Origin: Armatimonadaceae bacterium
GTDB taxonomy: Bacteria > Armatimonadota > Armatimonadia > Armatimonadales > Armatimonadaceae
Direction of reading: 5' to 3'
Assembly: GCA_030447685.1 (NCBI GenBank)
Contig: JAUJOK010000001.1
Coordinates: 1 to 64,000 of the forward strand
DNA: 64,000 bases
Positions within the stretch are counted from its first letter, which is position 1; every line of letters begins with the position of its first letter. Under the pieces are notes generated by a model. It made no database searches. It was not told the origin of the DNA and saw only the letters and a list, made by a program, of their open reading frames with translations. Made by a program: the position numbers and the translations under genes. This document shows positions 18,993-28,795 of the stretch, piece after piece.

Positions 18993-19982
18993 ATGGAATA
19001 CCGATCTCTGGGACGCACGGGCGCGCAGGTCAGCGTCTGGTGCCTGGGCGTGATGACGTTCGGCTGGAAAACCGAGCAGGACGAGGCGACACGGATGGTA
19101 GACCGCTTTCTGGAGGCGGGCGGCAACTTTATCGATACCGCCAATGTGTACGGGCGCGGCAAATCGGAGACGATGCTGGGTAATGCGCTCAAAGAAGGCA
19201 GTAAGCGCGACCGCGTCTTCCTGGCGACCAAAGTCCACGGCAAAATGGACGACAACGACCCGAACGCCTGGGGCAACACGCGCTTCAACATTATCAAGTC
19301 GTGCGAGGACAGCCTGCGCCGCCTTCAGACCGACCATATCGACCTGTACCAGATTCACCGCCCACAGTCCAAAGTCCCGATAGATGAAACCCTGCGGGCG
19401 CTGGACGACCTGATACGGCAGGGAAAGGTACGCTACATCGGCACCAGCACCTATGCCGCGTGGCAGGTGGTGGAATCACTGTGGGTCGCCAAAGAGCTGG
19501 GGCTGAACCGCTTTGTCTGCGAACAGCCACCGTACCACCTTCTGGACCGGCGCATCGAGCGCGAGCTTGTTCCGATGGCCCAGACCTATGGCTTCGGCAT
19601 CATCCCCTGGTCGCCGCTCGCGGGCGGCAAGCTAACGGGAAAGTACAAGCGCGGCCAGCCCGCGCCGCCCAACTCGCGTGAAAATCCGGAAAAGTTCTCC
19701 GAGCAGACATGGCGCGTGCTGGAAGGCATCGAGACGATCTGCCGCGATAAAGGCTGCACAATGACAGCCTTCGCCAACGCCTGGTGCGCCGCCCAGCCCG
19801 GTGTCACCAGCCCGATTATCGGGCCGAACAGTGTTGCGCAGATGGAGGAGAATATTGCCGCCTCGGACGTGACGATCAGCGACGACGACAAGAAACGGGT
19901 GGATGAACTGATCAAGCCCGGCGAGCATGTCGAGGGGCAGAGCTACTACAACGCCGACTTCGGCCCCAACACCCGCTGGTAA
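18993..19982 (+). CDS. aldo/keto reductase
   Basis: A 329-residue NADPH-dependent oxidoreductase of the YajO/Kv-beta-like branch. The catalytic tetrad is D48, Y53, K80 and H122 (FIDTANVYGRGKSE, FLATKVHG, YQIHRP). The conserved WSPLAGGKLTGKY and SPIIGPNSVAQMEEN segments near 210 and 270 bind cofactor. The start is chosen at the ATG preceded by AGGAGG at 18979-18984. Probably reduces or oxidises a sugar or small carbonyl. Confidence 0.92.
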   Translation: MEYRSLGRTGAQVSVWCLGVMTFGWKTEQDEATRMVDRFLEAGGNFIDTANVYGRGKSETMLGNALKEGSKRDRVFLATKVHGKMDDNDPNAWGNTRFNIIKSCEDSLRRLQTDHIDLYQIHRPQSKVPIDETLRALDDLIRQGKVRYIGTSTYAAWQVVESLWVAKELGLNRFVCEQPPYHLLDRRIERELVPMAQTYGFGIIPWSPLAGGKLTGKYKRGQPAPPNSRENPEKFSEQTWRVLEGIETICRDKGCTMTAFANAWCAAQPGVTSPIIGPNSVAQMEENIAASDVTISDDDKKRVDELIKPGEHVEGQSYYNADFGPNTRW

Positions 19983-20006
19983 ATCGATTGCCACAACCCA
20001 ACCTTC

Positions 20007-20035
20007 CGCTCCCGTGCGCTTCGCACGGGAGCGGA
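20007..20035. terminator. strong hairpin between convergent genes
   Basis: CCGCTCCCGTGCG pairs perfectly with CGCACGGGAGCGG across a CTT loop. It separates the aldo/keto reductase from the convergent minus-strand gene. There is no T-run, so it may act as a transcript-end stabiliser rather than a classical terminator. Confidence 0.6.
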
Positions 20036-20045
20036 GTTGACGAAT

Positions 20046-20852
20046 CTAATGGCGGTATGGGCCGCCAAAACCCTCCTCAAGACCATCACCGATGGCATCG
20101 CTGATAACCACCACCAGCACCACAGCAACGATGCCGACAATAAGCAGCGTTTTGCCAAGCTGGCTTTTGCGGCGGGGCTTCTCATTCTTGAACTCGCCCC
20201 GCGCCGTCTGATCGCCTTCCCGAACCTCGATCTCGGTCTTTTTGTTCGGCTCATTCGGGCTTTCCACGATCAGCTTTCGCGGCGACTCGGCCAGCACTGG
20301 CGCTGCGGCTCCTGCGACCCGCACCTGCGTATTAGTGGCGTCCCCATCGAAGCGTCCCGGTATAACCAGCGGCTGACCGGGGTTGCCCTCTCTGGGCAGG
20401 CGTATGCCATCGGGCAGACCTGCCGCCGCAGAGGCAAGGGGAAGGCTGGCCCGCCCGATCTCACTGCCGCTCTCGTCGCGCAGCAGCAGTTCCGTAAAGC
20501 CGTTCTGGCGCAGCGGCGGAAGCACGAACTTGGCTATCCCGGCGTGGACAGGATTGCTTGTCTCCCCCATTCGCAGCGTATGGCGCTCCAGACTTTGGCC
20601 GTCTTGCGGCTCGATACGCAGAGTGGCGGAAACCGTGTCGCCGGGTGCCAGATCGTCCGGCAGCACCACGAAAACCTTTCCCTGCGGTGTTGTGAAGGTT
20701 GCGGTGTGGATGCCCGGCCCGCCTTTTATCTGCGCTTTAGCCGGAGCCAGCGCCCCAGCGAAGGCGGGAGCGGCCAGCATAAGCTGTGTGGCGCACAAAA
20801 GGCAGGCGGTGATCTTGCCGACCGTGCCGCAAACAAGAACTTCGAGCTTCAT
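20046..20852 (-). CDS. hypothetical exported protein with a C-terminal membrane anchor
   Basis: A 268-residue protein with an N-terminal signal (KITACLLCATQLMLAAPAFA, about residues 13-32), a beta-rich middle with carbohydrate-binding or Ig-like character (TFTTPQGKVFVVLPDDLAPGDTVSATL; LVIPGRFDGDATNTQVRVAG), a charged linker and one hydrophobic helix near 235-252 (LLIVGIVAVVLVVVIS), followed by an acidic/Gly tail. Likely a single-pass cell-envelope protein. No family recognised. TATACT at 21028-21023 upstream on its strand may be its -10. Confidence 0.6.
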   Translation of the reverse strand: MKLEVLVCGTVGKITACLLCATQLMLAAPAFAGALAPAKAQIKGGPGIHTATFTTPQGKVFVVLPDDLAPGDTVSATLRIEPQDGQSLERHTLRMGETSNPVHAGIAKFVLPPLRQNGFTELLLRDESGSEIGRASLPLASAAAGLPDGIRLPREGNPGQPLVIPGRFDGDATNTQVRVAGAAAPVLAESPRKLIVESPNEPNKKTEIEVREGDQTARGEFKNEKPRRKSQLGKTLLIVGIVAVVLVVVISDAIGDGLEEGFGGPYRH

Positions 20853-21104
20853 GATCTATTCCTCCTCAATAGGAAAGCACCGATAGGTCGTTGTGACGGG
20901 AGGCTTTTTACCAGGGCATTAACGTTGTAGGCCAGACAAAAGAGATAAGTGCCGCCGTCACCACAGTCCGGAACGCCGCCATTCGTTCCCTATGCGCGCC
21001 TGACTGCTTGTCGATTGGAGACAGTATACAGGACAAGCAGACGAGCGCCACAGTGACCAATCGTCCCTATTTCACGGTGAGAAAGTCCTGCTAAGAGTGG
21101 GTCT

Positions 21105-22031
21105 TTAAGGCTTCACGTCCAGATGCAGGTGGTCGGGGGCGTCGGGGAAGAGGCTGTGGATGTTGACGCCACGTCGGGCGGCGGCGCGGAATATCCGCTT
21201 CACCCGCGCGCTCCCCAGATCGGAAAAGGCGGCGTAGCGCTCGTTTTCCCAGCGGCGGACGGCGGGGCGTAAACCGCCTTTGCGGTTACGCACGAACCTG
21301 CCGTTTACCATGCGCGGCGCGACGACACGAATGCCGAGCAGATCGAGGGTTTCCGGTTCGGGCGGGGGAAAGAACGGCCAATTAGCCACGCGGCGGGGCG
21401 GCGGAAGCAGAGGGATAGGATTGGAAGCGTGCGGGCGGGGAAGCCCCAGCCGGTACGAGCGCGGCGGCAATGCCTTGACCAGAGTGATGACGCCATTCAC
21501 ACACTCCTGCGGTCGGCTACTTTCGATCCGGTAGCCGCCATACGCCCCGATATCTATCGCCTGCCCGCGCCCGTGCGGCTCGCCGGGGCGTGTGGGCAAT
21601 AAGGGCCGGTACAGGCTCAGCAGCACCAGCGGCCTTTTGCGGCTGGCGCGCGCCGCCAGATGATCCAGCGTCCGCAGCAGCGGCAGGGTGAGAGCCACCG
21701 GCTTGCCGTTGGGCGCTTTGCAGTAGCCGATGGCGGCGATCTGCTTGAGCTGAAGCCCTTCGCGATAGGGCCGCGAGAGCACCAGCGCCTTTTTTTGATA
21801 ACGCTCGATAAGCCGCGCGCCGATCTTGCGCGCTTCCACGATCTGGCCGGGCGGCAAAGGCGGCTTCAGAGCAGCGGGCTTCTTTGCCGCGGCAGCGATT
21901 CCCGGTCGGGTCGCAGACGGCTTTTTCTTTTTGGCTTTCTCCTGTGCCTGAACCGGCGCAAGGGTTGCCAGGACACCGGCCAGCAAAAAAAGAGGTCGCA
22001 GGAGGCTCCGGCGCTGTCGATCAATTCCCAT
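21105..22031 (-). CDS. exported D,D-carboxypeptidase/endopeptidase-like protein (M15/M74 type)
   Basis: About 308 residues with a signal peptide (residues about 9-29, ending VQAQ) and a Lys/Ala/Pro-rich linker. The zinc site of peptidoglycan peptidases is recognisable: SLYRPLLPTRPGEPHGRGQAIDIGAYGG gives the H-x6-D element and DHLHLDV near the C-terminus gives the final H-x-H. Probably trims or cleaves peptidoglycan in the periplasm. The ATG at 22031 overlaps the end of the upstream M14 gene by 11 nt, so the two are coupled. Confidence 0.7.
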   Translation of the reverse strand: MGIDRQRRSLLRPLFLLAGVLATLAPVQAQEKAKKKKPSATRPGIAAAAKKPAALKPPLPPGQIVEARKIGARLIERYQKKALVLSRPYREGLQLKQIAAIGYCKAPNGKPVALTLPLLRTLDHLAARASRKRPLVLLSLYRPLLPTRPGEPHGRGQAIDIGAYGGYRIESSRPQECVNGVITLVKALPPRSYRLGLPRPHASNPIPLLPPPRRVANWPFFPPPEPETLDLLGIRVVAPRMVNGRFVRNRKGGLRPAVRRWENERYAAFSDLGSARVKRIFRAAARRGVNIHSLFPDAPDHLHLDVKP

Positions 22032-24429
22032 TGCGCGTACCATTGCCATTCTGCCCGATAGCGTTGAACAAAAAAGGCAATGTCGCCAGGCTCTGGCCCC
22101 GGTACTGGGGCCGGAAGGCGAAAAGCACGATGCGGCCCCGGCCCCGCCGGGATTTGACGATAGCCCCCTTGTTCGCGATCTTTTTCGCGCCCAGCAGCCA
22201 CCCGGACAGCAGCAGTTCGCGCGCCTCCCCGAAACGGGCGACCACGCGCGCCGCATCGCCGGTCGGCTCGAACGCGCCGCTGCCTTCGAACCAGGCGATC
22301 CCCTCCCCCGGCGTCCCTTCCAGCGGCGGCACGCCGCGCGCCAGCGGATCGTCGGCAGCAAAACGAATCTTGAGAATAGAGCCGGGACAGTAAAAAACGC
22401 GGGGAGAGACGCCTTTGAGGATGTTTTTCACGGGGACGCCCAGATGTTCGATGGCGAAATCCGACGCCTCTTCCAGCGCGATCAGGGTGCCGCCCGCCTC
22501 GACAAAGGCGGCCAGCGCGGCGATTCCCGCTGATCCCAATCCGCCCGAAATATTCGCCGGGTAGCGGCTTGCCGGAAGCCCATTGATAATGCTCGCCGCG
22601 CTCTGGCTCGGAAGGATAATAGTGTCGTATCGCGCGCGCAGTCCCCCCGCGCGAATCTCGGCGTCACTCATCGACGTATAGGGCACCCGGAAGTCGTCCA
22701 GAAACCAGCGTGTCCAGCCCTCGTCCATCACCGGCACATGGCTGCGATACAGGCCAAGGCGCGTTATTCCCCGCCGCTCGAACAGGGACGCAGCCGGAAA
22801 TGTTTCGGGGGGCACACTTCGCAAAGGCGGCATCGGAAAAGGCGTGTCTATGCGCACGGCGCGCGCGCCCATCAGCAGGGGCAGGGTATGGGCGGTAACG
22901 TCGTACGGACGGCGCGGCGGCCCGCCCGGATATTCGCGCAGGTCGGGGTACCGCTGCCGTTCCAGCAGGGTCCGGGCAAAGGCCGCATACGGCTGATCCA
23001 TGCGGACGATACGTGTACCTGCCGGATACTGGACGCCGCCCGCAGTGAACGGCAGGTCAGCAGAGGATTGCTCTACACCGCCGCGCCGAAGTATCGCCTC
23101 GATTCGGGATAAGCCCGCCGACTGCCACATTCCGGCCAGGTCGGCGGCGTCCGGCGGCGGCGGCAGAAGAAACGCGAACGGAGCGCCCGGCTTCGCCGGG
23201 GTCACAGCCTCTTGCCCGATCTGATAAAAGCCGCGCACCCACCGGTCCCGGTAGCGCGCCGCGCCGCGCAGCAGCGCGAACGCGGCGGACTGCATGTAGT
23301 CCACAATATTCGCCAGCCGCCATTCGCCGCCGGGCCAGACCAGCGGAAAGTTCCAGTTGCGCTCCCGCACCTCGGAGTTCAGCGAGGTAAGCGGGATGGT
23401 GACGGGCGTCGCAAGCTGCGCGGAGGCCGTTTCGCTCAAAATACGGATGCCGCCGTGGTAGTGCTGGTAGGCGCGGGCGGGCGTCCAGGCATCGTAGGTG
23501 CTGTAGTTCATCACACCCGCTTTGTTTTCGGCGGCCAGCTCCCAGGCCATCGTCATTCCCAGAAAGTTCACCCCGGCCTGAATCAGCGGGGGCACGTTCG
23601 GCTCCCACGGCTCCGTGTACGGCGGCAGGAACATGCGCGAGCCGGTCTGGCCCTGCTGGTGGATATCGTGGACGATCTGCGGGTGCCAGACGTTGTGCAC
23701 TTTATCCACGGTAAGCTGGGTTTCGATTTGCGTAAAGGCATACCAGTCGCGGTTGTTGTCGTGGCCGGTGTAGTGGTGGTAAAGCTGCGGAGGGCCGGTT
23801 CCCTCGGAAGGCGTTCCCAGCGTTTTACGGTACCAGTCGGTGACGATATCAACGCCATCAGGATTGAGCGAGGGAACCAGCAGTACGATGCAGTTGTCGA
23901 GGATTTCACGCACCTCCGGCGACGTGTCCGAAGCGAGACGGTGCGCGATCATTGGGGCGACAAGATTCGCGCCGACCTCGGTGGAGTGGATGCCACAGGT
24001 GACGAGGACGATGGTTCTGCCGTCCGCGATCAGCTTGGCGGCGCGGGCGCTGCTGTCGCCACTGCCGAGAATACGCGGGTCGGCTAACTTGCGCTGTATT
24101 TCCCGGTAGTAGTCGAGCCGCGCCAGGTTCGCAGGCGAGGAGATAATCGTCAGCAGGAACGGGCGGCCCAGCGTGGTTTTACCCAACTCCTGCACCAGCA
24201 CACGGTCGCTGGCCCGGTCCAGACGCTGGAAATAGTCCACGAACTGCGCCCAGGAGGCGAGCCGCCGATCTTCGCCGGGCGTGAAGCCCAGCACATCGCG
24301 AGGCGCGGGAATTGTCGCCGTTTGCCCTTGCGCTCCGCGCGCCGCCGTTCCGACGCCACTTAGCGATAGGCAGAAGGCGACGGCGGCGGTCAGCAGTCGG
24401 GTGAAAAGCAGTGCGCGGCGGCAGCGCAT
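22021..24429 (-). CDS. exported zinc carboxypeptidase (M14 family)
   Basis: An 802-residue secreted protein (signal about residues 8-33). The M14 zinc ligands are visible in TCGIHSTEVGAN (H-x2-E, near 147) and in the later VHDIHQQGQTGSRM (about 257); NRDWYAFTQIE precedes it. Residues 570-800 form a glutamine-amidotransferase-like domain (LFERRGITRLGLYRSHVPVMDEGW; VEAGGTLIALEEASDF) common in large bacterial M14 proteins. It probably degrades peptides outside the cytoplasm. Confidence 0.88.
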   Translation of the reverse strand: MRCRRALLFTRLLTAAVAFCLSLSGVGTAARGAQGQTATIPAPRDVLGFTPGEDRRLASWAQFVDYFQRLDRASDRVLVQELGKTTLGRPFLLTIISSPANLARLDYYREIQRKLADPRILGSGDSSARAAKLIADGRTIVLVTCGIHSTEVGANLVAPMIAHRLASDTSPEVREILDNCIVLLVPSLNPDGVDIVTDWYRKTLGTPSEGTGPPQLYHHYTGHDNNRDWYAFTQIETQLTVDKVHNVWHPQIVHDIHQQGQTGSRMFLPPYTEPWEPNVPPLIQAGVNFLGMTMAWELAAENKAGVMNYSTYDAWTPARAYQHYHGGIRILSETASAQLATPVTIPLTSLNSEVRERNWNFPLVWPGGEWRLANIVDYMQSAAFALLRGAARYRDRWVRGFYQIGQEAVTPAKPGAPFAFLLPPPPDAADLAGMWQSAGLSRIEAILRRGGVEQSSADLPFTAGGVQYPAGTRIVRMDQPYAAFARTLLERQRYPDLREYPGGPPRRPYDVTAHTLPLLMGARAVRIDTPFPMPPLRSVPPETFPAASLFERRGITRLGLYRSHVPVMDEGWTRWFLDDFRVPYTSMSDAEIRAGGLRARYDTIILPSQSAASIINGLPASRYPANISGGLGSAGIAALAAFVEAGGTLIALEEASDFAIEHLGVPVKNILKGVSPRVFYCPGSILKIRFAADDPLARGVPPLEGTPGEGIAWFEGSGAFEPTGDAARVVARFGEARELLLSGWLLGAKKIANKGAIVKSRRGRGRIVLFAFRPQYRGQSLATLPFLFNAIGQNGNGTRNGN

Positions 24430-24435
24430 AGAAGT

Positions 24436-26892
24436 CTATGAAGCCCCTTCCGCAGCCAGCGCGCCCCGAACTACCTCGTCCAGCGTCATTGCCTGTCCTT
24501 CGGTCCATGCTTCCGTAAATGCCCTATCCCCCAGTTCCGTCCGCAGGACGGCCAGAGCCTGCGGATACGCTTCGGGTTCGACGGGCGCGGCGACAAGACC
24601 GAGCGGCGCATGCAGCGCCGCCGCCGCCGCGAACAGACGAACGGCTCGCCACGGCTGTTCCGCCTGCCAGGCGATCTCGGCCAGTTCCTGCAGGCAGGCG
24701 GAAAGCGCGCGGCTGTCGTTCTGCTGCCGATAGAGACTGACACTTTCTTCCAGAAGCACCGTTGCCCGCGCGTGATCGCCTTCGCGCCGGGCGGCGGTTC
24801 CCAGGCTGTGAAGTGAGGCGGCGACCAGCGATTTATCGTCCACTTCCTGCGGGGCCTCTTTCGTCGTCTCGCCGCGCCGCCGCTCGCCGATTTTACGGAT
24901 ACGCGCCAGACTGTCGGCGATCTGGGCACGCGCGATGGGCAGGTCACTGGTGAGCCAGGCGCGAACCCCCTGCCCGGCGAACGCGCGGGCGCGGGCCGTG
25001 GTGCGCTCCAGCGCGCCGCTCAGTCCCAGCGCCCGCTCCAGCCACTTGCGCCCGTCCGTCCAGTCGGCGCGGCAGGCCCGGAACCAGGCACGGGCAAGCC
25101 GCAGGCTCATCTCCGTTTCCCCGTGCTCCACCGCCCAGCGCAGCGCCGCGCCGACGTTATCCTGCTCCCCTAACAGGCGCTTCAGCCAGGTGTCGCGTTC
25201 CGCGCCGTTCATCCCGGTCTGTGCCGCTTCCGCGAACTGGAGGAAAAATTCGGCGTGACAGCGGCGCAGGGCATTCTCCTCGCCGCTGGCGTTCAGTCGT
25301 TCCAGAGCGTATTCGCGCGTCGTTTCCAGCATTAGAATGCGGCCTCCACCTTCCCCATCGCCTGCCGTTTCCGGCTCTTCACGGCGCAGCAGGCTTTGAT
25401 TCGCCAGGGAAGCCAGCCCGGCGGAAATAGTGTCTTCTCCGCCGTCCATGCCGCACACTGCCCGGGCTGCCTCCTCCGTGCAGCCGCCGGTAAAAACGGA
25501 TAGACGCTGAAACAGTGTTTTTTCCCGCTCCGAAAGCAGGTCGTAACTGTAGGCGATCATAGCCCGCAGCGACCGCTGCCGCTCCGGCAGATCGCGCGTA
25601 CCGTCGGACAAGACTTCCAGCCGCGACGCCAGCCGGGCCAGCAGCGCCGGGGGCGTCATCGTTCGGACCCGCGCCGCCGCCAGTTCGATAGCTCCCGGCA
25701 GGCCGTCGAGACGGTTGCAGATTTCGGCGACCGCCCGCGCGTTTTCGCTCGTCAGAACGAAGTCCGGCACCGCCGCCCGCGCGCGGCGCAGAAACAGATC
25801 GACCGACGCATATTGGACTAACTGCTCCACGGGCGGCAGGCGGTCCATCGGTGGCAGTGCGAGGGGCAGAACCGGAAACTCCTGCTCACCACGGAGGCGC
25901 AGGACGGCGCGGCTGGTAGCCAGTATTTTAAGTCGGGGGCAGTCCGCCAGCAGCTCCGCCGCCAGCGGCGCGGCGGCAAGCGCCTGATCAAAGCTGTCCA
26001 GCAGAAGCAGTATCCGCCGCTCCCGCAGGAACGCCTTCAGGCTCTCCGTCAGCGGGCGCTCCTCGCTTGGCGGAACCTGAAGCGTCTGGGCGATGGCGGC
26101 GGCCAGTGCATCGCCGTCACGAATATTCGCCAGATCGACAAAGAAAACACCGTCTTCGAAGTCTTCCAAAAGATCGGCGGCTACCTGCATGCCGACGCGC
26201 GTTTTACCCACGCCGCCCGGCCCGGTCAGAGTCAGAAGACGGATGTGGCCCTTCCGCAAAATAGTCTGCACCATCCCGGCGTCACGCTCCCGCCCGATAA
26301 GAGGGGTCGGCTGCACGGGCAGGTAGTGCGGGCGCCGATCCAGAGTTTGGAGCGGCGGAAAGTCAGCGGGTAAGTCAGGGTAAATAAGCTGGAACACGCG
26401 CTCCCGCCGGGACAGATCCTTTAAACGGTATTCGCCGAGGTCTTTTAAAGATGCCTTTTCCGGCAGGCAGTCCCGAACTTTCTCCTCGCTCGCCTGAGAC
26501 AGCAGAACCTGCCCTCCGTGCCCTGTGTCCAGCAGCCGGGCGACGCGGTTGACGCTGGGGCCGAAGTAATCGCGGTCTCGCTCGTCGGCCTCGCCGATAT
26601 GCAAAGCCATCCGCACGCGCAGCGAGCCGATCTCGCCCCACTCCTGATCGGATACCGCAAGCTGGCCGATAAGCGCGGCGTACAGGGCGGAAGGAGCGTC
26701 CGCGAACGCGGCACAAAAGGCGTCGCCACCGGTTTTGAAGACGTGCCCGCCGTGCCGCGTAATGCAGCGGCGCAGAAGGATGTCGTGACGGGCCAGGGCA
26801 GCACGCATCGCTTCCGGGTGTTCCTCCCAGAGCTTGGTGCTGCCCTCAATATCGGTGAAGAGGAAAGTAACGGTACCGGTCGGCAGGCTCAT
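24436..26892 (-). CDS. class III nucleotide cyclase fused to an NB-ARC-type ATPase
   Basis: About 818 residues. Residues 1-170 are a class III adenylyl/guanylyl cyclase domain: [13 protein letters not shown] (first metal aspartate), [12 protein letters not shown] (substrate lysine and second metal aspartate) and [11 protein letters not shown] (transition-state Asn/Arg), so the active site looks complete. A P-loop ATPase follows ([15 protein letters not shown] near 225, LLLLDSFDQ near 290), then helical repeats including cysteine-poor TPR-like segments. The layout is that of large cyclase/AfsR-like signalling proteins. An upstream in-frame start adds seven residues. Cytoplasmic; the input signal is unknown. 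Confidence 0.88.
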   Translation of the reverse strand: MSLPTGTVTFLFTDIEGSTKLWEEHPEAMRAALARHDILLRRCITRHGGHVFKTGGDAFCAAFADAPSALYAALIGQLAVSDQEWGEIGSLRVRMALHIGEADERDRDYFGPSVNRVARLLDTGHGGQVLLSQASEEKVRDCLPEKASLKDLGEYRLKDLSRRERVFQLIYPDLPADFPPLQTLDRRPHYLPVQPTPLIGRERDAGMVQTILRKGHIRLLTLTGPGGVGKTRVGMQVAADLLEDFEDGVFFVDLANIRDGDALAAAIAQTLQVPPSEERPLTESLKAFLRERRILLLLDSFDQALAAAPLAAELLADCPRLKILATSRAVLRLRGEQEFPVLPLALPPMDRLPPVEQLVQYASVDLFLRRARAAVPDFVLTSENARAVAEICNRLDGLPGAIELAAARVRTMTPPALLARLASRLEVLSDGTRDLPERQRSLRAMIAYSYDLLSEREKTLFQRLSVFTGGCTEEAARAVCGMDGGEDTISAGLASLANQSLLRREEPETAGDGEGGGRILMLETTREYALERLNASGEENALRRCHAEFFLQFAEAAQTGMNGAERDTWLKRLLGEQDNVGAALRWAVEHGETEMSLRLARAWFRACRADWTDGRKWLERALGLSGALERTTARARAFAGQGVRAWLTSDLPIARAQIADSLARIRKIGERRRGETTKEAPQEVDDKSLVAASLHSLGTAARREGDHARATVLLEESVSLYRQQNDSRALSACLQELAEIAWQAEQPWRAVRLFAAAAALHAPLGLVAAPVEPEAYPQALAVLRTELGDRAFTEAWTEGQAMTLDEVVRGALAAEGAS

Positions 26893-26966
26893 AGTGGTGC
26901 GAGAAACAGTCACGTCAACGCCGGCAGTACTGTTCCGCGTCCGGAGATGCGTTTCCTGCGTGCCTT

Positions 26967-27192
26967 GCCCTCACCCCCGGCCCCGCTCCCGCCGCGGGAG
27001 AGGGGAGCCTATTACGTTGCCAACCCCGGCTTCGCGAGTGCCCCATAGTGTGGTTGTAACGTTACCCGCCCCGGCTTCGCACCACAGCGGGTTCTCTGTG
27101 CTTCCGTGCGAAGCCGGAGTTGGTAATGCTACAGGCACCCCTCTCCCAGAATTGGGAGAGCACCTCGGCAGACCGAGTGTGGGGGTGAGGGC
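26967..27192. repeat. MITE-like intergenic repeat, copy 2
   Basis: 226 bp with the same terminal inverted repeats as copy 1 (GCCCTCACCCCC at the left, GGGGGTGAGGGC at the right), the same subterminal C-rich hairpins and the shared internal words CCAACCCCGGCTTCGCG and TGTAACGTTAC. The two copies have diverged by substitutions and small indels. It fills most of the space between the cyclase gene and the ABC ATPase. Confidence 0.75.
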
Positions 27193-27208
27193 AAGGGCCT
27201 CTGGGGCT

Positions 27209-28009
27209 TTACACCGCCGCCGGTTCGTCGTCCAGGGACGGCATGCGCGCCAGAGCCTCTTCAGCATTGATGGGATTCTCAACGATCTGGTCGCTTACCA
27301 CCAGGCCGTCCTTGAAACGGATGATGCGCCCGGCGTGCTCGGCTATATCCATCTCGTGGGTAACGATCACCACGGTTTTACCTTCCCGGTTCAGCCGCTG
27401 GAAAATCGCCATGATCTCTTCGCCGGTGCGGGTGTCCAGAGCGCCGGTCGGCTCGTCACCGAAGATAATCGGCGGATCGTTGACAAGGGCACGGGCAATG
27501 GCCACACGCTGCTGCTGCCCGCCGGAAAGCTCATTGGGCTTATGATGACCGCGCTCCGCCAGGCCCACCGCCTTCAGGGCGCGCTGCGCGGCGGATTCGC
27601 GCTGCCGGAAACGGGACAGGTTGTAAAACATCGGCAGTTCGACATTATGCAGGGCCGACGTGCGCGCCAGCAGGTTGAACGTCTGGAAGACAAAGCCCAG
27701 CTTGCGGCTGCGGATTCGGGCCAGCTCGTCGTCATTCAGTGTGGCGACTTCGATTCCGTCGAGCCGGTACGACCCATCGGTGGGCTTGTCCAGGCACCCG
27801 ACTATGTTCATGAAGGTGGATTTACCGGAGCCGGACGGCCCCATGATCGCCACGAACTCGCCGCGCCCGATACTCAGGCTGACATGCCGCAGCGCCCGCA
27901 CTTCCATCTTCCCCATGCGGTACGTCTTGCTGAGGTTTTCTACTTCAATCAGCGGACCAGATTCCGCCGGACGATTCGCTGTTGCTGCTTCCTGCTTGCT
28001 GTTTGCCAC
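27209..28009 (-). CDS. ABC transporter ATP-binding protein (MacB/LolD type)
   Basis: About 266 residues with Walker [14 protein letters not shown]-loop, signature [15 protein letters not shown], Walker [13 protein letters not shown] and the switch histidine in [12 protein letters not shown]. The family is the small ATPase that pairs with MacB/FtsX permeases, and the matching permease is two genes upstream. The GTG at 28009 is chosen because GGAG lies 8 nt before it; the upstream TTG in the same frame has no ribosome site. Last gene of the efflux operon. Confidence 0.92.
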   Translation of the reverse strand: MANSKQEAATANRPAESGPLIEVENLSKTYRMGKMEVRALRHVSLSIGRGEFVAIMGPSGSGKSTFMNIVGCLDKPTDGSYRLDGIEVATLNDDELARIRSRKLGFVFQTFNLLARTSALHNVELPMFYNLSRFRQRESAAQRALKAVGLAERGHHKPNELSGGQQQRVAIARALVNDPPIIFGDEPTGALDTRTGEEIMAIFQRLNREGKTVVIVTHEMDIAEHAGRIIRFKDGLVVSDQIVENPINAEEALARMPSLDDEPAAV

Positions 28010-28110
28010 GAAAGGAACTCCCTGCTTCAAAAAATGACCGCCCTGCGGAATATTCCTTCCGGCAGGACGGCCACACGGAACATACCCCTTGACGTCCGAA
28101 AAGACTGCTG

Positions 28111-28772
28111 CTAACGGGCGCGCTGCTGAAGCAGTGCCATCGTCTGCGCCAGACCCCGCTTGCGCCGCTCGCTCATCGGTGAAGCCGGGAAGGAGGCCGG
28201 GTTCAGCGGGTTGTAATCCTCGGAGCCGGTATCATCGCGGCGGTAAAAGGACGACCGCCACCGGGACGACCGCCGCCACCGCCGCCGCCGCCCGCAAAAC
28301 CGCCGCCACCGGGTCGGCCCGCGCCGCCGCCGCCGGAGCCGCCGCCGCCGCCACCGCCGCCGCGCCGCCCGCCCATCCGGGGCATCGTGGCCATCTTCTT
28401 GATCTGCGGGAGGGTCATCGCGGCGGTAAGCTGTTTATTCACCTGGAGCGCCTGCGCGTCCGTCATGACCGGCCTTTTCTGCCAGGGACGAATGACGGCA
28501 AGCATCTTCTTGGCCTGTGCCGGGGTGATTTTTGTCTTAGGGTCTTTATCCATCTCACCGACGGCACGCAGCGTCTGCGATACCCGGCCAATATTAGGGT
28601 GCTTATCGTTCCATTTGCGCAGCGCCTGGAACTTTTTCATCATCTCCGGCGAGGGCTGAAAACCGCCGGGGCCGCCGCCGCCCGGAGGGCCACCCTGAGC
28701 GAAAGCGCCGGACGCTGCCAGCAGCGTAGTAATGGCCGCAGCAGGAAGAATCCATCGAACCGATTGTTTCAT
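28111..28772 (-). pseudogene. exported Spy-like, glycine-rich protein with a frame break near its end
   Basis: A small periplasmic protein: signal peptide ending SGAFAQ, a helical region with LTXXQ-like spacing (PSPEMMKKFQALRKWND; KITPAQAKKMLAVIRPWQ; MTDAQALQVNKQLTAAM), then a long Gly/Arg-rich stretch. In the sequenced frame it ends at 28203, but the adjacent frame continues with a conserved-looking tail ([19 protein letters not shown], then [20 protein letters not shown]) to a TAG at 28111. One base seems lost near 28228. A good AGGAGA precedes the ATG. It lies between the efflux permease and ATPase genes and may sense or buffer envelope stress as Spy/CpxP do. Confidence 0.65.
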
Positions 28773-28795
28773 ATCGTTCTCCTCATTGATCGAGA

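Noticed and set aside
20037-20930. 297-codon plus-strand open frame
   Set aside because: Shadow of the exported protein at 20046-20852, which has a signal peptide and a membrane helix in frame.
15992-27192. Repeats considered as a CRISPR array or insertion sequence
   Set aside because: Only two copies 11 kb apart, no regular spacers, no cas genes and no transposase.
28260-28380. Gly-codon repeat considered as a microsatellite or error
   Set aside because: It stays in frame as the Gly/Arg-rich tail of the Spy-like protein, and a similar tail occurs in the paralogue at 57110 and in MacA.
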